Source: Sphingobium wenxiniae (GTDB lineage: Bacteria > Pseudomonadota > Alphaproteobacteria > Sphingomonadales > Sphingomonadaceae). From it: a DNA stretch of 40,039 bases. The stretch is taken from contig NZ_VLKK01000023.1 in the NCBI RefSeq assembly GCF_007830065.1, positions 1 through 40,039 on the forward strand, read 5' to 3'. A program made the position numbers and the translations under genes. Under the pieces are notes generated by a model that saw only the letters and a program-made list of their open reading frames with translations, searched no databases and was not told the DNA's origin. Shown here piece after piece: positions 24,701 through 32,188 of this stretch; within the stretch, counting starts at the first letter, position 1, and each line of letters starts with the position of its first letter.

Positions 24701-24920
24701 TCGGTTAAATTCTCCGGAAACCGTTCGCAACCAAGATATTGTCGAAACGGCGCATCCACGACTCGGCCCTCCCAGGAAAGACCCTACACACCGCCGGCTG
24801 AAGGTCGAGAAACCTCACCGGTCAATGATATCAATGGGTTACAATTTTCTCGCGGCTTTTATCGCTATGTTTCAATAGCTTGCTTAGCGGCACTTTTTGC
24901 ACCGCCGTCACGAGAACCCC
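21728..24920 (-). mobile_element. Tn3-family element carrying only tnpA
   Basis: A 3,193-bp element with 38-bp terminal inverted repeats of the classic GGGG...TAAG form (21728-21765 and 24883-24920, 36 of 38 identical). It carries tnpA and no resolvase gene, an organisation and size like IS1071. The 5 bases outside the left end (gaagc) and right end (attct) differ, so there is no target duplication. The left side is the sigma-like gene, the right side an IS3 transposase gene. This implies either deletion next to the element or recombination between two copies. Confidence 0.85.
21841..24759 (-). CDS. tnpA: Tn3-family transposase TnpA
   Basis: A 972-residue Tn3-type transposase, full length for the family, which performs replicative transposition to give cointegrates. 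The N-terminal DNA-binding region (FPENLTEPEVAHFFSLSEDD, LNRLGVALQVGFLRLTGAPL) and the C-terminal catalytic half (ATRFSWALLGRSPASEHELI, HFGMALANLVGFDLAPRLAG, AYLGDPAFRGMNDALLSQGE and TLLTNVIMTWNATRIGEV) are all intact. The start is GTG at 24759, with GGGAGGG close upstream. Without its own resolvase the element would depend on host or other resolvases, or on homologous recombination. Confidence 0.92.
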   Translation of the reverse strand: MDAPFRQYLGCERFPENLTEPEVAHFFSLSEDDRRTVRRRRRPLNRLGVALQVGFLRLTGAPLNSVEMISPQVLAHLGAELGIAPPRLASIRALYRRHRTLFEHQDAAKQALGLRDLTEHGERALNGFLRREAGDKFLVDELEQAARAWLRDHHYVQLPTRRLRSSASGARRHYDGGLLAGAVAAVGIEQTKVWPLELSETMPNGKTRLEWLRDSPASRKTKGLADHIAKIDFLKKLGADRLHLGLAAGMLNAQARSMLYRKPATLKRMRGERKTIEIACFLRLQLLRLTDGGLGMIDYRIADLWRQARTRAEAAVEDELRRHQALVLQLASLVDDENTSASVARDQMRTMLAPFLPASAHGPSTKVGRVRRELATAGRGASELLGAASSISLDLPSTHPLSQALTTLDRVAGSEMGRLPEGTANPFGRTWAFLIDQPDREAAFGGYRAATLMLLKRSLRNGQASVDHSLEHRAPEDRLIPKAQWQKERARFVRNLAVSAKPEANIRWIKDELTTALKAIDAAVSRGDIRIENDRLVVPKLKAAPEDERLKAIRRELFAGVGKIQLPDLLIAIDAATRFSWALLGRSPASEHELIILYAALIALGSDLTAADMARMTLNIEADAVGEMMRRIEANGRLPAANRLVLDHFRTLPVTRLWGGGIQASADMMSLDATRHLWTARHDPRRRTPAVGTYTHVLDQWVILHDQAVVLNRRQAGAAIEGALRHEAVDLHRVAVDTHGHTHFGMALANLVGFDLAPRLAGMNKRKLYLPRGLDVPASLRPIVSETVSTSAITRGWDPLLRIAASTKSGWCSATYVLDRFGSAARGDEAFQAGDAFGRLLLTRFLGAYLGDPAFRGMNDALLSQGESVHTLQRAIYSGPIGARHGRTPEQMAAISSGLTLLTNVIMTWNATRIGEVRARMPDTFPDHHIMHIAPNAHEHINTKGVITIDVSPHRDRLLGGKPPAAGIRSVT

Positions 24921-25562
24921 ATTCTGCATCGGCTTGCCCGGGGCGATGTAATGCCACTCCAGCCCCATCTCCCCGCACCAGGCGAGGACCGCGTTCGAGG
25001 TCAGTTCGGTGCCGTTGTCGCTGACGATCATCCCTGGCTTGCCGCGCTCGGCGATGAGGTCGGTTAGCTCGCGCACGACCCTGCGCCCCGATATTGACGT
25101 GTCCGGCACCGCTCGCAGGCACTCGCGGGTCACATCATCGACGATGTTGAGCACCCGGAACCGGCGCCCCGACGCCATCTGATCATGGACGAAGTCCAGG
25201 CTCCACCGCTGGTTGGGGAGCGCCAGCACAGGTGCCGGAGCCCGTGCACCAATGGCACGGCGCCGGTTCCGCCGGCGTCGGACCGCCAGCTTCTCCTCGC
25301 TATAGAGCCGCTGCGTCTTCTTGCGGTTGATCACCACGCCTTCCCGCCGCAGCAGGATGTGCAGCCTTCGATAGCCGAACCGCCGGCGCTGCTGCGCAAG
25401 CTCGCGCAGCTTCGACCGAAGATCGGCATCATCATCCCGCTGCGATCGGTAGCGCATGCTCTTCCGATCAGCGCCGATAACACGACACGCCCGCCGCTCG
25501 CTCATCCCCAGGACCGCCTGGAGACGAGCGACCGCCTCTCGCTTCGCAGCGGGCGTCACCAA
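24921..25562 (-). pseudogene. IS3-family transposase OrfB, truncated
   Basis: The rve integrase domain of an IS3 transposase. The N-terminal HTH_21 region (YGYRRLHILLRREG-like, here FGYRRLHILLRREGVVINRK), the first catalytic D in WSLDFVHDQM and the second D in MIVSDNGTELTS are present. The frame is native up to GKPMQNG and then runs into transposon sequence (VLVTAVQKVPLSK...), so the catalytic glutamate of the FNGRLRDE motif is lost and the protein is inactive. It would have been made by -1 frameshifting from orfA at the A6 run near 25562-25567. Confidence 0.85.
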
Positions 25563-25822
25563 TTTTTTGCGAGAAGATCCTTCAGGCCGGCGTTGTCGAG
25601 CATCGTCTCGGCCAGCAGCCGCTTCAGCTTGGCGTTCTCATCCTCGAGCGCTCGCAGACGCTTCGCCTCCGAGACTTCCAGGCCGCCGTACTTGGCCTTC
25701 CAGTTGTAGATCGTCGCTTCGGATACGCCGTGGCGCCGGGCCAGCTCGCCCGTCTTGGCACCGGCCTCCGCCTCCTTCAGCACGCCAATGGTCTGCTCTT
25801 CCGTGAACCTCAATCGCTTCAT
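25556..25822 (-). CDS. IS3-family transposase OrfA
   Basis: An 88-residue helix-turn-helix protein of IS3 elements: MKRLRFTEEQTIGVLKEAEA, then the HTH ELARRHGVSEATIYNWKAKY, and a leucine-zipper-like segment (LRALEDENAKLKRLLAETML) for OrfA/OrfAB pairing. The ATG at 25822 follows GGAAGGACGG. The end overlaps orfB by 7 bp, with a run of six A residues just before the stop, the standard slippery site for producing OrfAB. It is intact, but its partner is truncated, so the element cannot move by itself. Confidence 0.88.
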   Translation of the reverse strand: MKRLRFTEEQTIGVLKEAEAGAKTGELARRHGVSEATIYNWKAKYGGLEVSEAKRLRALEDENAKLKRLLAETMLDNAGLKDLLAKNW

Positions 25823-26018
25823 CGTCCGTCCTTCCATCAGGCCGGACTCTAATCATGCGTGGAGGAAAAGCAGGGGGGCACGTCAGCGGCACGCCTTTCA
25901 GCGTTCGGTTATGGACATCGAACGCAGTGCGGACCTGATGGGCAAGGACGATGTCGGGCGGGCTCGATTTCAAATCTCATGTGAAGATGCGTTCTGCGAC
26001 ATGGGGTGCTCCATTGCA

Positions 26019-26999
26019 TCAGGCAACGGTCCTAATAGTTGCGCGGGGTGGCGTAGCCACCGGCGCACTGGCCGCATCGAGGCGGGCGATCTGCTCTGCC
26101 GAGAGGCGTAGAGTCGCTGCGCCCAGATTGCTGTCGAGTTGGGCGAGCGAGCGCGGTCCGATGATTGGCACCGCGCCGTGCGTTGCAGCCCAGGCGATGG
26201 CGACGCGATCGGCACTCGAGCCAATTTCTTCTGCCACCTCTAGCACGGCATCGACGGTGCTCGTCCGGAGCGCAGTGTTCTCCGCTTGGAAGACGCGGCC
26301 GCCGAGCCCTTCGGCGCGCCCGGTTTCACCCTTGCGATATTTGCCAGTCAGCACGCCACCGCCGAGCGGCGACCAGGTGACAACGCCGATCCCCAACGCT
26401 TCGCAGGCCGGGAACAAGTCGTCTTCGGGCGCGCGATGGACGAGGCTATGCTCGAACTGTGCAGCGGCGATCGGCACCGCGCGCGTGAGTTCGGTGAGGG
26501 TCGCCGCGCGCGCGAGCCGCCAGGCCGGGAAGTTGGAGAGGCCAGCGTAGAGGATCTTGCCGGCGCGGGCGAGATCGTCGAGACCGCGCACGATCTCTTC
26601 GATCGGCGTCAGGCCATCGGGATGATGCACCCAGTAGAGGTCGATCCGATCGGTCTTCAGCCGTTTCAGGCTCGCCTCGACCGAGGCGACCATGGCCTTG
26701 CGGCTGTTGCCCGTCACCAGCCGGTTGGCATCCGGCGCAGCACCATTGGTGAATTTGGTGGCGAGCACGAAATCCTCGCGCCGTCCTTGCAGCGCCGTGC
26801 CGAGAATCTCTTCGGACTGGCCGAACTGGTAGACATCGGCCGAGTCGATGAAATTCCCGCCTGCCTCGGCATAGGCGTCCAGAATGGCGGTGGCGGTTTC
26901 AGGATCGGCGCCATAGCCCCAGCCGGTGCCGAAATTGCCGGTGCCCAGCGCCAGTCTGGAAAGCTGAAGGCCGGTACGGCCGAACGTTGTATAGTCCAT
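26019..26999 (-). CDS. Aldo/keto reductase
   Basis: A 326-residue NADPH-dependent aldo/keto reductase. The catalytic tetrad is visible: D52 and Y57 in NFIDSADVYQFG, K82 in LATKFTNG and H125 in LYWVHHPDGL. The cofactor-binding C-terminus includes VVTWSPLGGGVLTGKY and AVPIIGPRSLAQLDSNLGAA. It reduces aldehydes or ketones to alcohols; the real substrate is unknown. It is the last gene of a five-gene operon running from 30870. Its 3' end lies 134 bp from the IS3 remnant. Confidence 0.9.
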   Translation of the reverse strand: MDYTTFGRTGLQLSRLALGTGNFGTGWGYGADPETATAILDAYAEAGGNFIDSADVYQFGQSEEILGTALQGRREDFVLATKFTNGAAPDANRLVTGNSRKAMVASVEASLKRLKTDRIDLYWVHHPDGLTPIEEIVRGLDDLARAGKILYAGLSNFPAWRLARAATLTELTRAVPIAAAQFEHSLVHRAPEDDLFPACEALGIGVVTWSPLGGGVLTGKYRKGETGRAEGLGGRVFQAENTALRTSTVDAVLEVAEEIGSSADRVAIAWAATHGAVPIIGPRSLAQLDSNLGAATLRLSAEQIARLDAASAPVATPPRATIRTVA

Positions 27000-27031
27000 A
27001 GCGTATATCCTAATCGGTGCGGGCTGGCGTG

Positions 27032-27883
27032 TCAGGCGGCCAGGAAGGCCTTGGCCTTCGTCAGGAAGGCGTCGTGATACTGGAAGATGCCGCCATGCCC
27101 GGCGTCGGGGTAAAGGACGAGTTCGGCGCCCGGGATACGGTGCGCCATGTCGGTCGAGTTGTCGCTCGGCACCATGATGTCATGGTCGCCATTCGCTACG
27201 AGCACGGGCGTTCGGATGGTGTCCAGCGGCTGTTGCGCCTGCTGGCCCCATGCCTTTATGGCTTTGAGCTGGCGCAGGAACGCGCCGGGCGAGACCGCCT
27301 TGTCGCGATCGCGGGTCCGCTCCTTGAGCCGCACGAGAAACGCCCGGGCCGCACGCCTGCTGCTGGCGCTGGAGGTGAAGAAGAGATAGGTCTTGGGATC
27401 GCGGAAAGTCAGCAGCCCTTTGACGATGAGAGGCCACGAGACCGCCCCAACCCGATCAATGCCGATTCCGCCCGCAGGACCCGTGCCAGCGAGGATGGCG
27501 CGGCGGACGAGATCGGGCGCGTCGAACAGGATCTGCTGCGCGACGAAGCCGCCGAGCGAAAAGCCGATCAGGTCGATCGATGTCAGCCCTAGCGCCCGGA
27601 TCGCGGCGATCATGTCGTCCGCCATTTCGGCGATGCTGAGCGGTGCTATACCGCCGGACGTGCCGATACCGCGATAGTCGAGCGCATAGACCGGGCGGTC
27701 GGCTGCCAGACCCTCGACGATCCAGGGGTCGAAATTATCGAGGTTCGCGCCCCAATGGTTGAGCAGCACGACCGGCACGCCGGTATCAGGCCCAATGCGG
27801 CGATAGGCGAAGCGCGTGCCGGTAGCCTCGACGTGGCGGGTGGGGACTGTCTTCCAGTCGGCGCTGCGGAAGTGGGTGGCCAT
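27032..27883 (-). CDS. Alpha/beta hydrolase
   Basis: A 283-residue alpha/beta-hydrolase. The nucleophile elbow G107-F-S109-L-G111 (DLIGFSLGGFVAQQ) is followed by the acid in VANGDHDIMVP and the histidine in YPDAGHGGIFQYH. The oxyanion region is LLNHWGANLDNFDPW. It has no signal peptide, so it is cytoplasmic. It could be an esterase, lactonase or haloperoxidase-like enzyme; the subfamily cannot be fixed from motifs alone. It is the fourth gene of the reductase operon, 28 bp after the MDR gene and 32 bp before the aldo/keto reductase. Confidence 0.87.
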   Translation of the reverse strand: MATHFRSADWKTVPTRHVEATGTRFAYRRIGPDTGVPVVLLNHWGANLDNFDPWIVEGLAADRPVYALDYRGIGTSGGIAPLSIAEMADDMIAAIRALGLTSIDLIGFSLGGFVAQQILFDAPDLVRRAILAGTGPAGGIGIDRVGAVSWPLIVKGLLTFRDPKTYLFFTSSASSRRAARAFLVRLKERTRDRDKAVSPGAFLRQLKAIKAWGQQAQQPLDTIRTPVLVANGDHDIMVPSDNSTDMAHRIPGAELVLYPDAGHGGIFQYHDAFLTKAKAFLAA

Positions 27884-27911
27884 GTTGGAATCCTTGTTTG
27901 TGGATATCGCG

Positions 27912-28913
27912 TCATTTCAGGGTGACGACGACCTTCCCCTTGGCGCGCCCAGTGTCGATGTAGGCAAAGGCGTCGTTCAGTTTCTCGAACGGGAATGTAC
28001 GATCCACGACCGGACGGATAATGCCGTTCTCGATCAGCTTCGTGATCCCGCCAAGTTGCTCACCATCGGCGCGCATGAAGAGGAAGGAATAATCGACACC
28101 CGCGCGCTTCGCCTTGCGGCGGATGCCCGCGCTCATCAGGCGCAGCACGAGCCGAAGCACCGCGTTCAGCCCTTGCGCGCGCGCGAAGGCAGGATCGGGC
28201 GGGCCGGAAATGGAGATCAGCTTGCCGCCGGGCTTCAGGACCTTGAGCGATTTTTCCAGCGTTGCGGCGTCGAGGCTGTTTAGGACGACGTCGTAGCCCG
28301 ACAGTTCCTCCTCGAACTTCTGGCTGCGATAATCGATGACGATATCGGCCCCCAAGTCCTTCAGCATCGGGGCGTTGGCGGCGCTGGCCGTCGTCGCAAC
28401 GGTTGCGCCAAGATGTTTGGCGAGCTGGATGGCGAAGGTGCCGACACCGCCCGATCCGGCATGGATCAGCACCTTCTGCCCCGGCTTGATCTGTGCCCGC
28501 TCGATCAGCACTTGCCAGGCCGTCAACCCCACCAGCGGAATCGATGTGGCTTCCACCATCGACAGACTGGCGGGCTTGAGCGCCAGATCGCCCTCCTTGA
28601 CGGCGATCCGTTCGGCAAAAGTGCCGATCTGCCCGTCGCGCGGACGCGCATACACCGCGTCGCCCGGCTTGAAGCGCCGCACATCAGCACCGACCCTGAC
28701 GACGGTGCCAGCCAGATCATGGCCGAGGACAAGCGGCGTCTTGTAGGGCAGGATCGGCTTGAACGCGCCGTCCCGGATCTTGGAGTCGAGCAGGTTCAGC
28801 CCCGCAGCCTCCACCTCGACCACTACGTCGTCGGGGCCGGGCGTCGGTTCCGGCATGTCGCCGGGACGCAGCGCCTGTTGCTTGCCGTAGCGGTCGAGGA
28901 TGAAGGCCTTCAT
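27912..28913 (-). CDS. NADP-dependent MDR oxidoreductase (quinone-reductase-like)
   Basis: A 333-residue medium-chain dehydrogenase/reductase of the zinc-free quinone oxidoreductase type. The N-terminal GroES-like fold (VEVEAAGLNLLDSKIRDGAF, VLGHDLAGTVVRVGADVRRF) is followed by a Rossmann domain with AGSGGVGTFAIQLAKHLGAT binding NADPH, then VIDYRSQKFEEELSGYDVVL. Zinc-ligand cysteines are absent. Such enzymes reduce quinones or alpha,beta-unsaturated carbonyls. It is the third gene of the operon, 17 bp from the Old Yellow Enzyme gene, which acts on the same kind of substrate. Confidence 0.9.
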   Translation of the reverse strand: MKAFILDRYGKQQALRPGDMPEPTPGPDDVVVEVEAAGLNLLDSKIRDGAFKPILPYKTPLVLGHDLAGTVVRVGADVRRFKPGDAVYARPRDGQIGTFAERIAVKEGDLALKPASLSMVEATSIPLVGLTAWQVLIERAQIKPGQKVLIHAGSGGVGTFAIQLAKHLGATVATTASAANAPMLKDLGADIVIDYRSQKFEEELSGYDVVLNSLDAATLEKSLKVLKPGGKLISISGPPDPAFARAQGLNAVLRLVLRLMSAGIRRKAKRAGVDYSFLFMRADGEQLGGITKLIENGIIRPVVDRTFPFEKLNDAFAYIDTGRAKGKVVVTLK

Positions 28914-28930
28914 GGTTCTGCTACTCCGGA

Positions 28931-30025
28931 TCAGGCGTCAGCGGTGATGACGGCGACAGGATAATCGGTATAGCCCTGCGCGCCGCCGCCATAGATCGTG
29001 GCCGGGTTCATCTGGGCGAGCGGCGCGCCGCTTCTCAGCCGTTCGACCAGATCGGGATTGGCGATGAAGTCGTGGCCGAAAGCGATCAGGTCCGCCTTGC
29101 CCTCGCCGAGGCGGGATTTGGCCAGTTCAAGGGTATAGCCGTTGTTGGCGATATACGTGTTGCGGAACGCCTTGCGCAGCGCATCGAAATCGAACGGCGC
29201 CACATCGCGCGGCCCGCCGGTTGCCCCCTCGACGACGTGGATATAGGCGATACCGAGCGCGTCGAGTGCTTCCACCACATGGTTGAACTGCGGCTGCTCG
29301 TCGCTCGACGGCACCGTGCCATTTGCGGGTGACACGGGCGAGAGACGGACACCCGTGCGCTGCGCGCCGATTTCATCCGCCACAGCGGCGGTTACTTCGA
29401 TCAGCAGGCGGGCGCGGTTTTCAATCGAACCGCCATAGGCGTCGGAGCGGACGTTGCTGGCTTCCCGCAGGAACTGGTCGAGCAGATAGCCGTTCGCCCC
29501 ATGCACTTCGACCCCGTCGAACCCGGCCTCGATCGCGTTGGCAGCGGCCTTGCGGAAATCCTCGACGATGCCGGGGAGTTCGTCCAGTTCGAGCGCGCGC
29601 GGCTGCGACGCCTCAACAAAGCCGTTGTTCACAAAAACCTTCGTTTCTGCACGGATCGCCGATGGCGCAACCGGCGCTTCGCCGTCATGAAAATCGATAT
29701 GGCTGACGCGGCCGACATGCCAGAGCTGGACGAAGATGCGGCCGCCCCTGGCATGCACCGCGTCGGTCACTGTGCGCCAGCCCGCGATCTGCTCGGGCGT
29801 GTAGAGGCCGGGTGTGTCCTGATAGCCCTGGGCCTGCTGAGAGACCTGAGTCGCCTCGGTAATGAGGAGCCCGGCGCTCGCGCGCTGGGCATAATAGTCC
29901 GCCGCAAACGCGCTGGGCACGAGGCCAACTCCGGCGCGGTTGCGCGTCAGCGGCGCCATGACGATGCGGTTCGTCAGCGTGAGGCCGCCGAGGTCGTAGG
30001 AATTGAACAGGTCCGTCTGGGTCAT
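28931..30025 (-). CDS. Old Yellow Enzyme-family alkene reductase
   Basis: A 364-residue FMN-dependent ene-reductase (NemA/XenB-like). The start MTQTDLFNSYDLGGLTLTNR, the FMN-binding MAPLTRNRAG, the substrate-binding H and N in VEVHGANGYLLDQF, the proton-donor tyrosine in SDAYGGSIENRARLL and the late FMN-phosphate loop (ADLIAFGHDFIANPDLVERL) are all present. It reduces activated C=C bonds and can act on nitro compounds, nitrate esters or N-ethylmaleimide. It is the second gene of the operon. Together with the quinone-reductase-like gene it points to electrophile detoxification. Confidence 0.93.
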   Translation of the reverse strand: MTQTDLFNSYDLGGLTLTNRIVMAPLTRNRAGVGLVPSAFAADYYAQRASAGLLITEATQVSQQAQGYQDTPGLYTPEQIAGWRTVTDAVHARGGRIFVQLWHVGRVSHIDFHDGEAPVAPSAIRAETKVFVNNGFVEASQPRALELDELPGIVEDFRKAAANAIEAGFDGVEVHGANGYLLDQFLREASNVRSDAYGGSIENRARLLIEVTAAVADEIGAQRTGVRLSPVSPANGTVPSSDEQPQFNHVVEALDALGIAYIHVVEGATGGPRDVAPFDFDALRKAFRNTYIANNGYTLELAKSRLGEGKADLIAFGHDFIANPDLVERLRSGAPLAQMNPATIYGGGAQGYTDYPVAVITADA

Positions 30026-30081
30026 TGTCTCGATCTTTCGTTGTGATGATAGGATTGCGTCTGCTTGGCTTTCGCTGCCCT

Positions 30082-30870
30082 TCAGGCGTCCGCGATGTAG
30101 CGAGCGGCGGGCTGCGACTGCGAAATGCCGGGAAGCATCGCCTGACGCGCCGCGTCATAGGCATCCCATTTTCCGACTTCATGCAGCGGCGGGATAGTGA
30201 CCGCCTCCCGGCGATCGAAACCCGCGAGCGCGGCGTCAACCAGGTCGTTCACTTCCATCACACCACTCAAGGTGTCCACATCAACGCCGGCATGGTCCCA
30301 GATTTCGGTGCGGGTCGTGGCGGGCAGTACCGCCTGCACATAGACGCCCTGCGGGCCGAGCTGCAGGTTGAGGGCTTGCGACAAATAAAGGGCGAACGCT
30401 TTGGTGGCGCCATAGACGGCCATCCCGAATTCCGGCGCGAGGCCGACCACCGAACCGATGTTGACGATCGCTCCCTTGCCCGATTGCGCGAGGCGCGGGG
30501 CAATGGCGTGGGCAAGCCGCACCAGAGCCGTCGTGTTGAGCGTCACCAGCCGCTCGACATCGTCCGTCGACTGATCGAGGAAGGTTCCCGCCAGGGTCGT
30601 CCCGGCGTTGTTGATGAGGATTTCGATCTGCGCATCGTCGCGCAGCCGAGTCTCCACCACGGCGCGCTCGGTGGGATCGGCGAGGTCCGCCGTCATGATG
30701 TCGACCGTAACGCCGGTCTCACTCCGCAGACGCTCGGCCAGCGCCTCCATGCGCGCTGCGTTGCGCGCGACCAGCACCAGATCATGGCCGCGCCGCGCGA
30801 AGCGATCGGCGTAGCCCGCGCCGATGCCGGTAGATGCGCCGGTGATGAGAACGGATGGTTTGGCGGTCAT
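30082..30870 (-). CDS. Short-chain dehydrogenase/reductase
   Basis: A 262-residue classical SDR. TGASTGIGAG (10-19) binds NAD(P), LINNAG follows, and the catalytic set is S in NIGSVVG and Y-x3-K in VYGATKAF. R35-type basic residues after the second strand (LVLVARNAARMEAL) favour NADP. It oxidises or reduces an alcohol/carbonyl pair of unknown identity. It is the first gene of the five-gene operon, directly divergent from the TetR gene at 30975 across a 104-bp region with operator-like repeats. Confidence 0.92.
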   Translation of the reverse strand: MTAKPSVLITGASTGIGAGYADRFARRGHDLVLVARNAARMEALAERLRSETGVTVDIMTADLADPTERAVVETRLRDDAQIEILINNAGTTLAGTFLDQSTDDVERLVTLNTTALVRLAHAIAPRLAQSGKGAIVNIGSVVGLAPEFGMAVYGATKAFALYLSQALNLQLGPQGVYVQAVLPATTRTEIWDHAGVDVDTLSGVMEVNDLVDAALAGFDRREAVTIPPLHEVGKWDAYDAARQAMLPGISQSQPAARYIADA

Positions 30871-30902
30871 GGCATTGCCCTTTCATGGCATTGAAACTAT
30901 AT

Positions 30903-30947
30903 TCATGATAGTCGTCATCAATGATGTTGATATGATGGCTATCATGA
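30903..30947. promoter_or_regulatory. Divergent TetR operator between the reductase operon and its regulator
   Basis: TCATGATAG (30903-30911) and its exact inverted copy CTATCATGA (30939-30947) lie 27 bp apart in the intergenic region between the SDR start and the TetR start. Further ATGAT/ATCAT half-sites lie between them. The position and symmetry fit a binding site at which the TetR protein represses both directions. Confidence 0.65.
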
Positions 30948-30974
30948 TAATGTCAATGGCATGCGGAGACGAAA

Positions 30975-31559
30975 ATGAAAGTAAGCCGGGAACAGATGGC
31001 CCAGAACCGCATCCGCATCCTGACCGAGGCGGGACGCCTGTTCCGCGAGAAAGGTTTCGATGCGGTCAGCGTCTCGGAGGTGATGAAGGCCGCGGGGTTG
31101 ACCCATGGCGGCTTCTATGGGCATTTCAAATCGAAGGACGATCTGATCGCCCACGCAATCGGCCATGTTGCCGGTAGTCAGTCTGATCCTGACGATATCG
31201 GTTCGTGGATCGACACCTATCTGTCCGTGCCCCATCGCGACCATCCCGAACGAGGCTGCCCGATGGCTTCCCTGGCCGGTCTCATGCGGCAGCAGTCGCC
31301 GGCAGCGCGCGCGTCGATGATGCAGGTCGTTGCGACCCAGATCGAAAGTCTTGCGGGCACCATGGCAGAGGGCGATGCCACTGAGCGCCGCAGGGCAGCC
31401 ATCGGCAGGTGGTCGGCGATGGTCGGCGCGCTCATCCTCGCCCGGTCTATCGACGACCCCGTGCTGTCGGAAGAATTGCTGACCGCGACGCGCGCCTGGA
31501 TTGACGAAAGGACGACTCCCGGCCAGCGCGCTTCGGCGCAGAAAGGCCGCGCGGCATGA
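30975..31559 (+). CDS. TetR/AcrR-family transcriptional regulator
   Basis: A 194-residue TetR repressor. The N-terminal HTH is clear (ILTEAGRLFREKGFDAVSVS, then EVMKAAGLTHGGFYGHFKSK with the GGFYxHFxSKDDL signature). The ligand-binding C-terminus is typical of the group controlling YcdC/NemR-like targets, with RGCPMASLAGLMRQ containing a cysteine. NemR-type repressors sense electrophiles through cysteine; here this is only a suggestion. It is divergent from the reductase operon with palindromic operators between. Its TGA overlaps the ATG of the thioesterase pseudogene (31556-31559). Confidence 0.92.
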   Translation: MKVSREQMAQNRIRILTEAGRLFREKGFDAVSVSEVMKAAGLTHGGFYGHFKSKDDLIAHAIGHVAGSQSDPDDIGSWIDTYLSVPHRDHPERGCPMASLAGLMRQQSPAARASMMQVVATQIESLAGTMAEGDATERRRAAIGRWSAMVGALILARSIDDPVLSEELLTATRAWIDERTTPGQRASAQKGRAA

Positions 31560-32062
31560 ACATCCTCGACAACAAGGAGGGCCTTGACGGCCACGACCAG
31601 TTGGCCGCGCTCATGAAGGCTGATATCCATCCGCCGATCGGCGAAATGCTTGAGTTCGCTCTCGTCGGGTTAGAGCGCTGACGCGTCGTTTTCGAGGGTT
31701 CGCCGTCTCGCAAGGTCTTCAATCCGATCGGCTCGGTGCATGGCGGTTATGCCGCGACCCTGCTCGACAGCGCTTGTGGTTGCGCCGTGCACTCCAGCCT
31801 TCCAGCAGGGCAGGGCTATACGACGCTCGAACTGAAGGTCGCCTATCATCGTGCCTTGACTGATAAAAGCGGCCCGGTGCGGGCTGAAGGAAAGTTGGTC
31901 TCGCTTGGGCGGCGGGTCGCCTTCTCAGAAGCGCGGCTGCTCGACGCGCAAGGGCGGCTCTGCGCGTCCGCAACCTCGACACTGCTCCTGTTCCCGATTG
32001 GCCCAGTGGTGGATGAGGAACCAGGAGACTCCAATCTACCAGGAGGCGCCAACGCCGAATAA
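31556..32062 (+). pseudogene. PaaI-type thioesterase with one in-frame stop
   Basis: From ATG 31556 (overlapping the TetR stop as ATGA) the frame reads MNILDNKEGLDGHDQLAALM and on to LVGLER, then TGA at 31679-31681 (codon 42). In the same frame it continues RVVFEGSPSRKVFNPIGSVH and the hot-dog thioesterase core GGYAATLLDSACGCAVHSSL through to 32062, 169 codons in all. The conserved NPxGxVHGG motif is intact. One nonsense base is the only defect, so it is a recent pseudogene or an assembly error. A shortened product could start at the ATG at 31739. Confidence 0.8.
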
Positions 32063-32188
32063 AAAGAGACGCAGGAAGAGATGATCGATATTGGAGCAGC
32101 CTAAGTGGTCGGGAACTGAATGAACCCTTACGCTGCTCACCATGGTTTCTGTTGGCTTCTGTTCATCGTCCATCCTGTCGCAATCCAG

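Larger units (their letters stand above)
24921..25885 (-). mobile_element. IS3-family element, 3' part lost to the Tn3-family element
   Basis: This is the remnant of an IS3-family element of the IS407-like kind. The outer end reads TGACGTGCCCCCCTGC inward from 25885, similar to the TGA-C-TGCCCCC ends of that group. orfA and most of orfB remain; the other end is missing beyond the Tn3-family right repeat at 24883-24920. Confidence 0.75.

Noticed and set aside
25886..26018. Remnant of a gene between the IS3 end and the aldo/keto reductase
   Set aside because: A minus-strand stretch of about 35 codons reads openly, but it has no recognisable motif or ribosome site.
31556..32062. Selenocysteine or readthrough use of the TGA in the thioesterase frame
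   Set aside because: No SECIS-like hairpin was evident after the TGA, and the family has no selenoprotein members that I know of.
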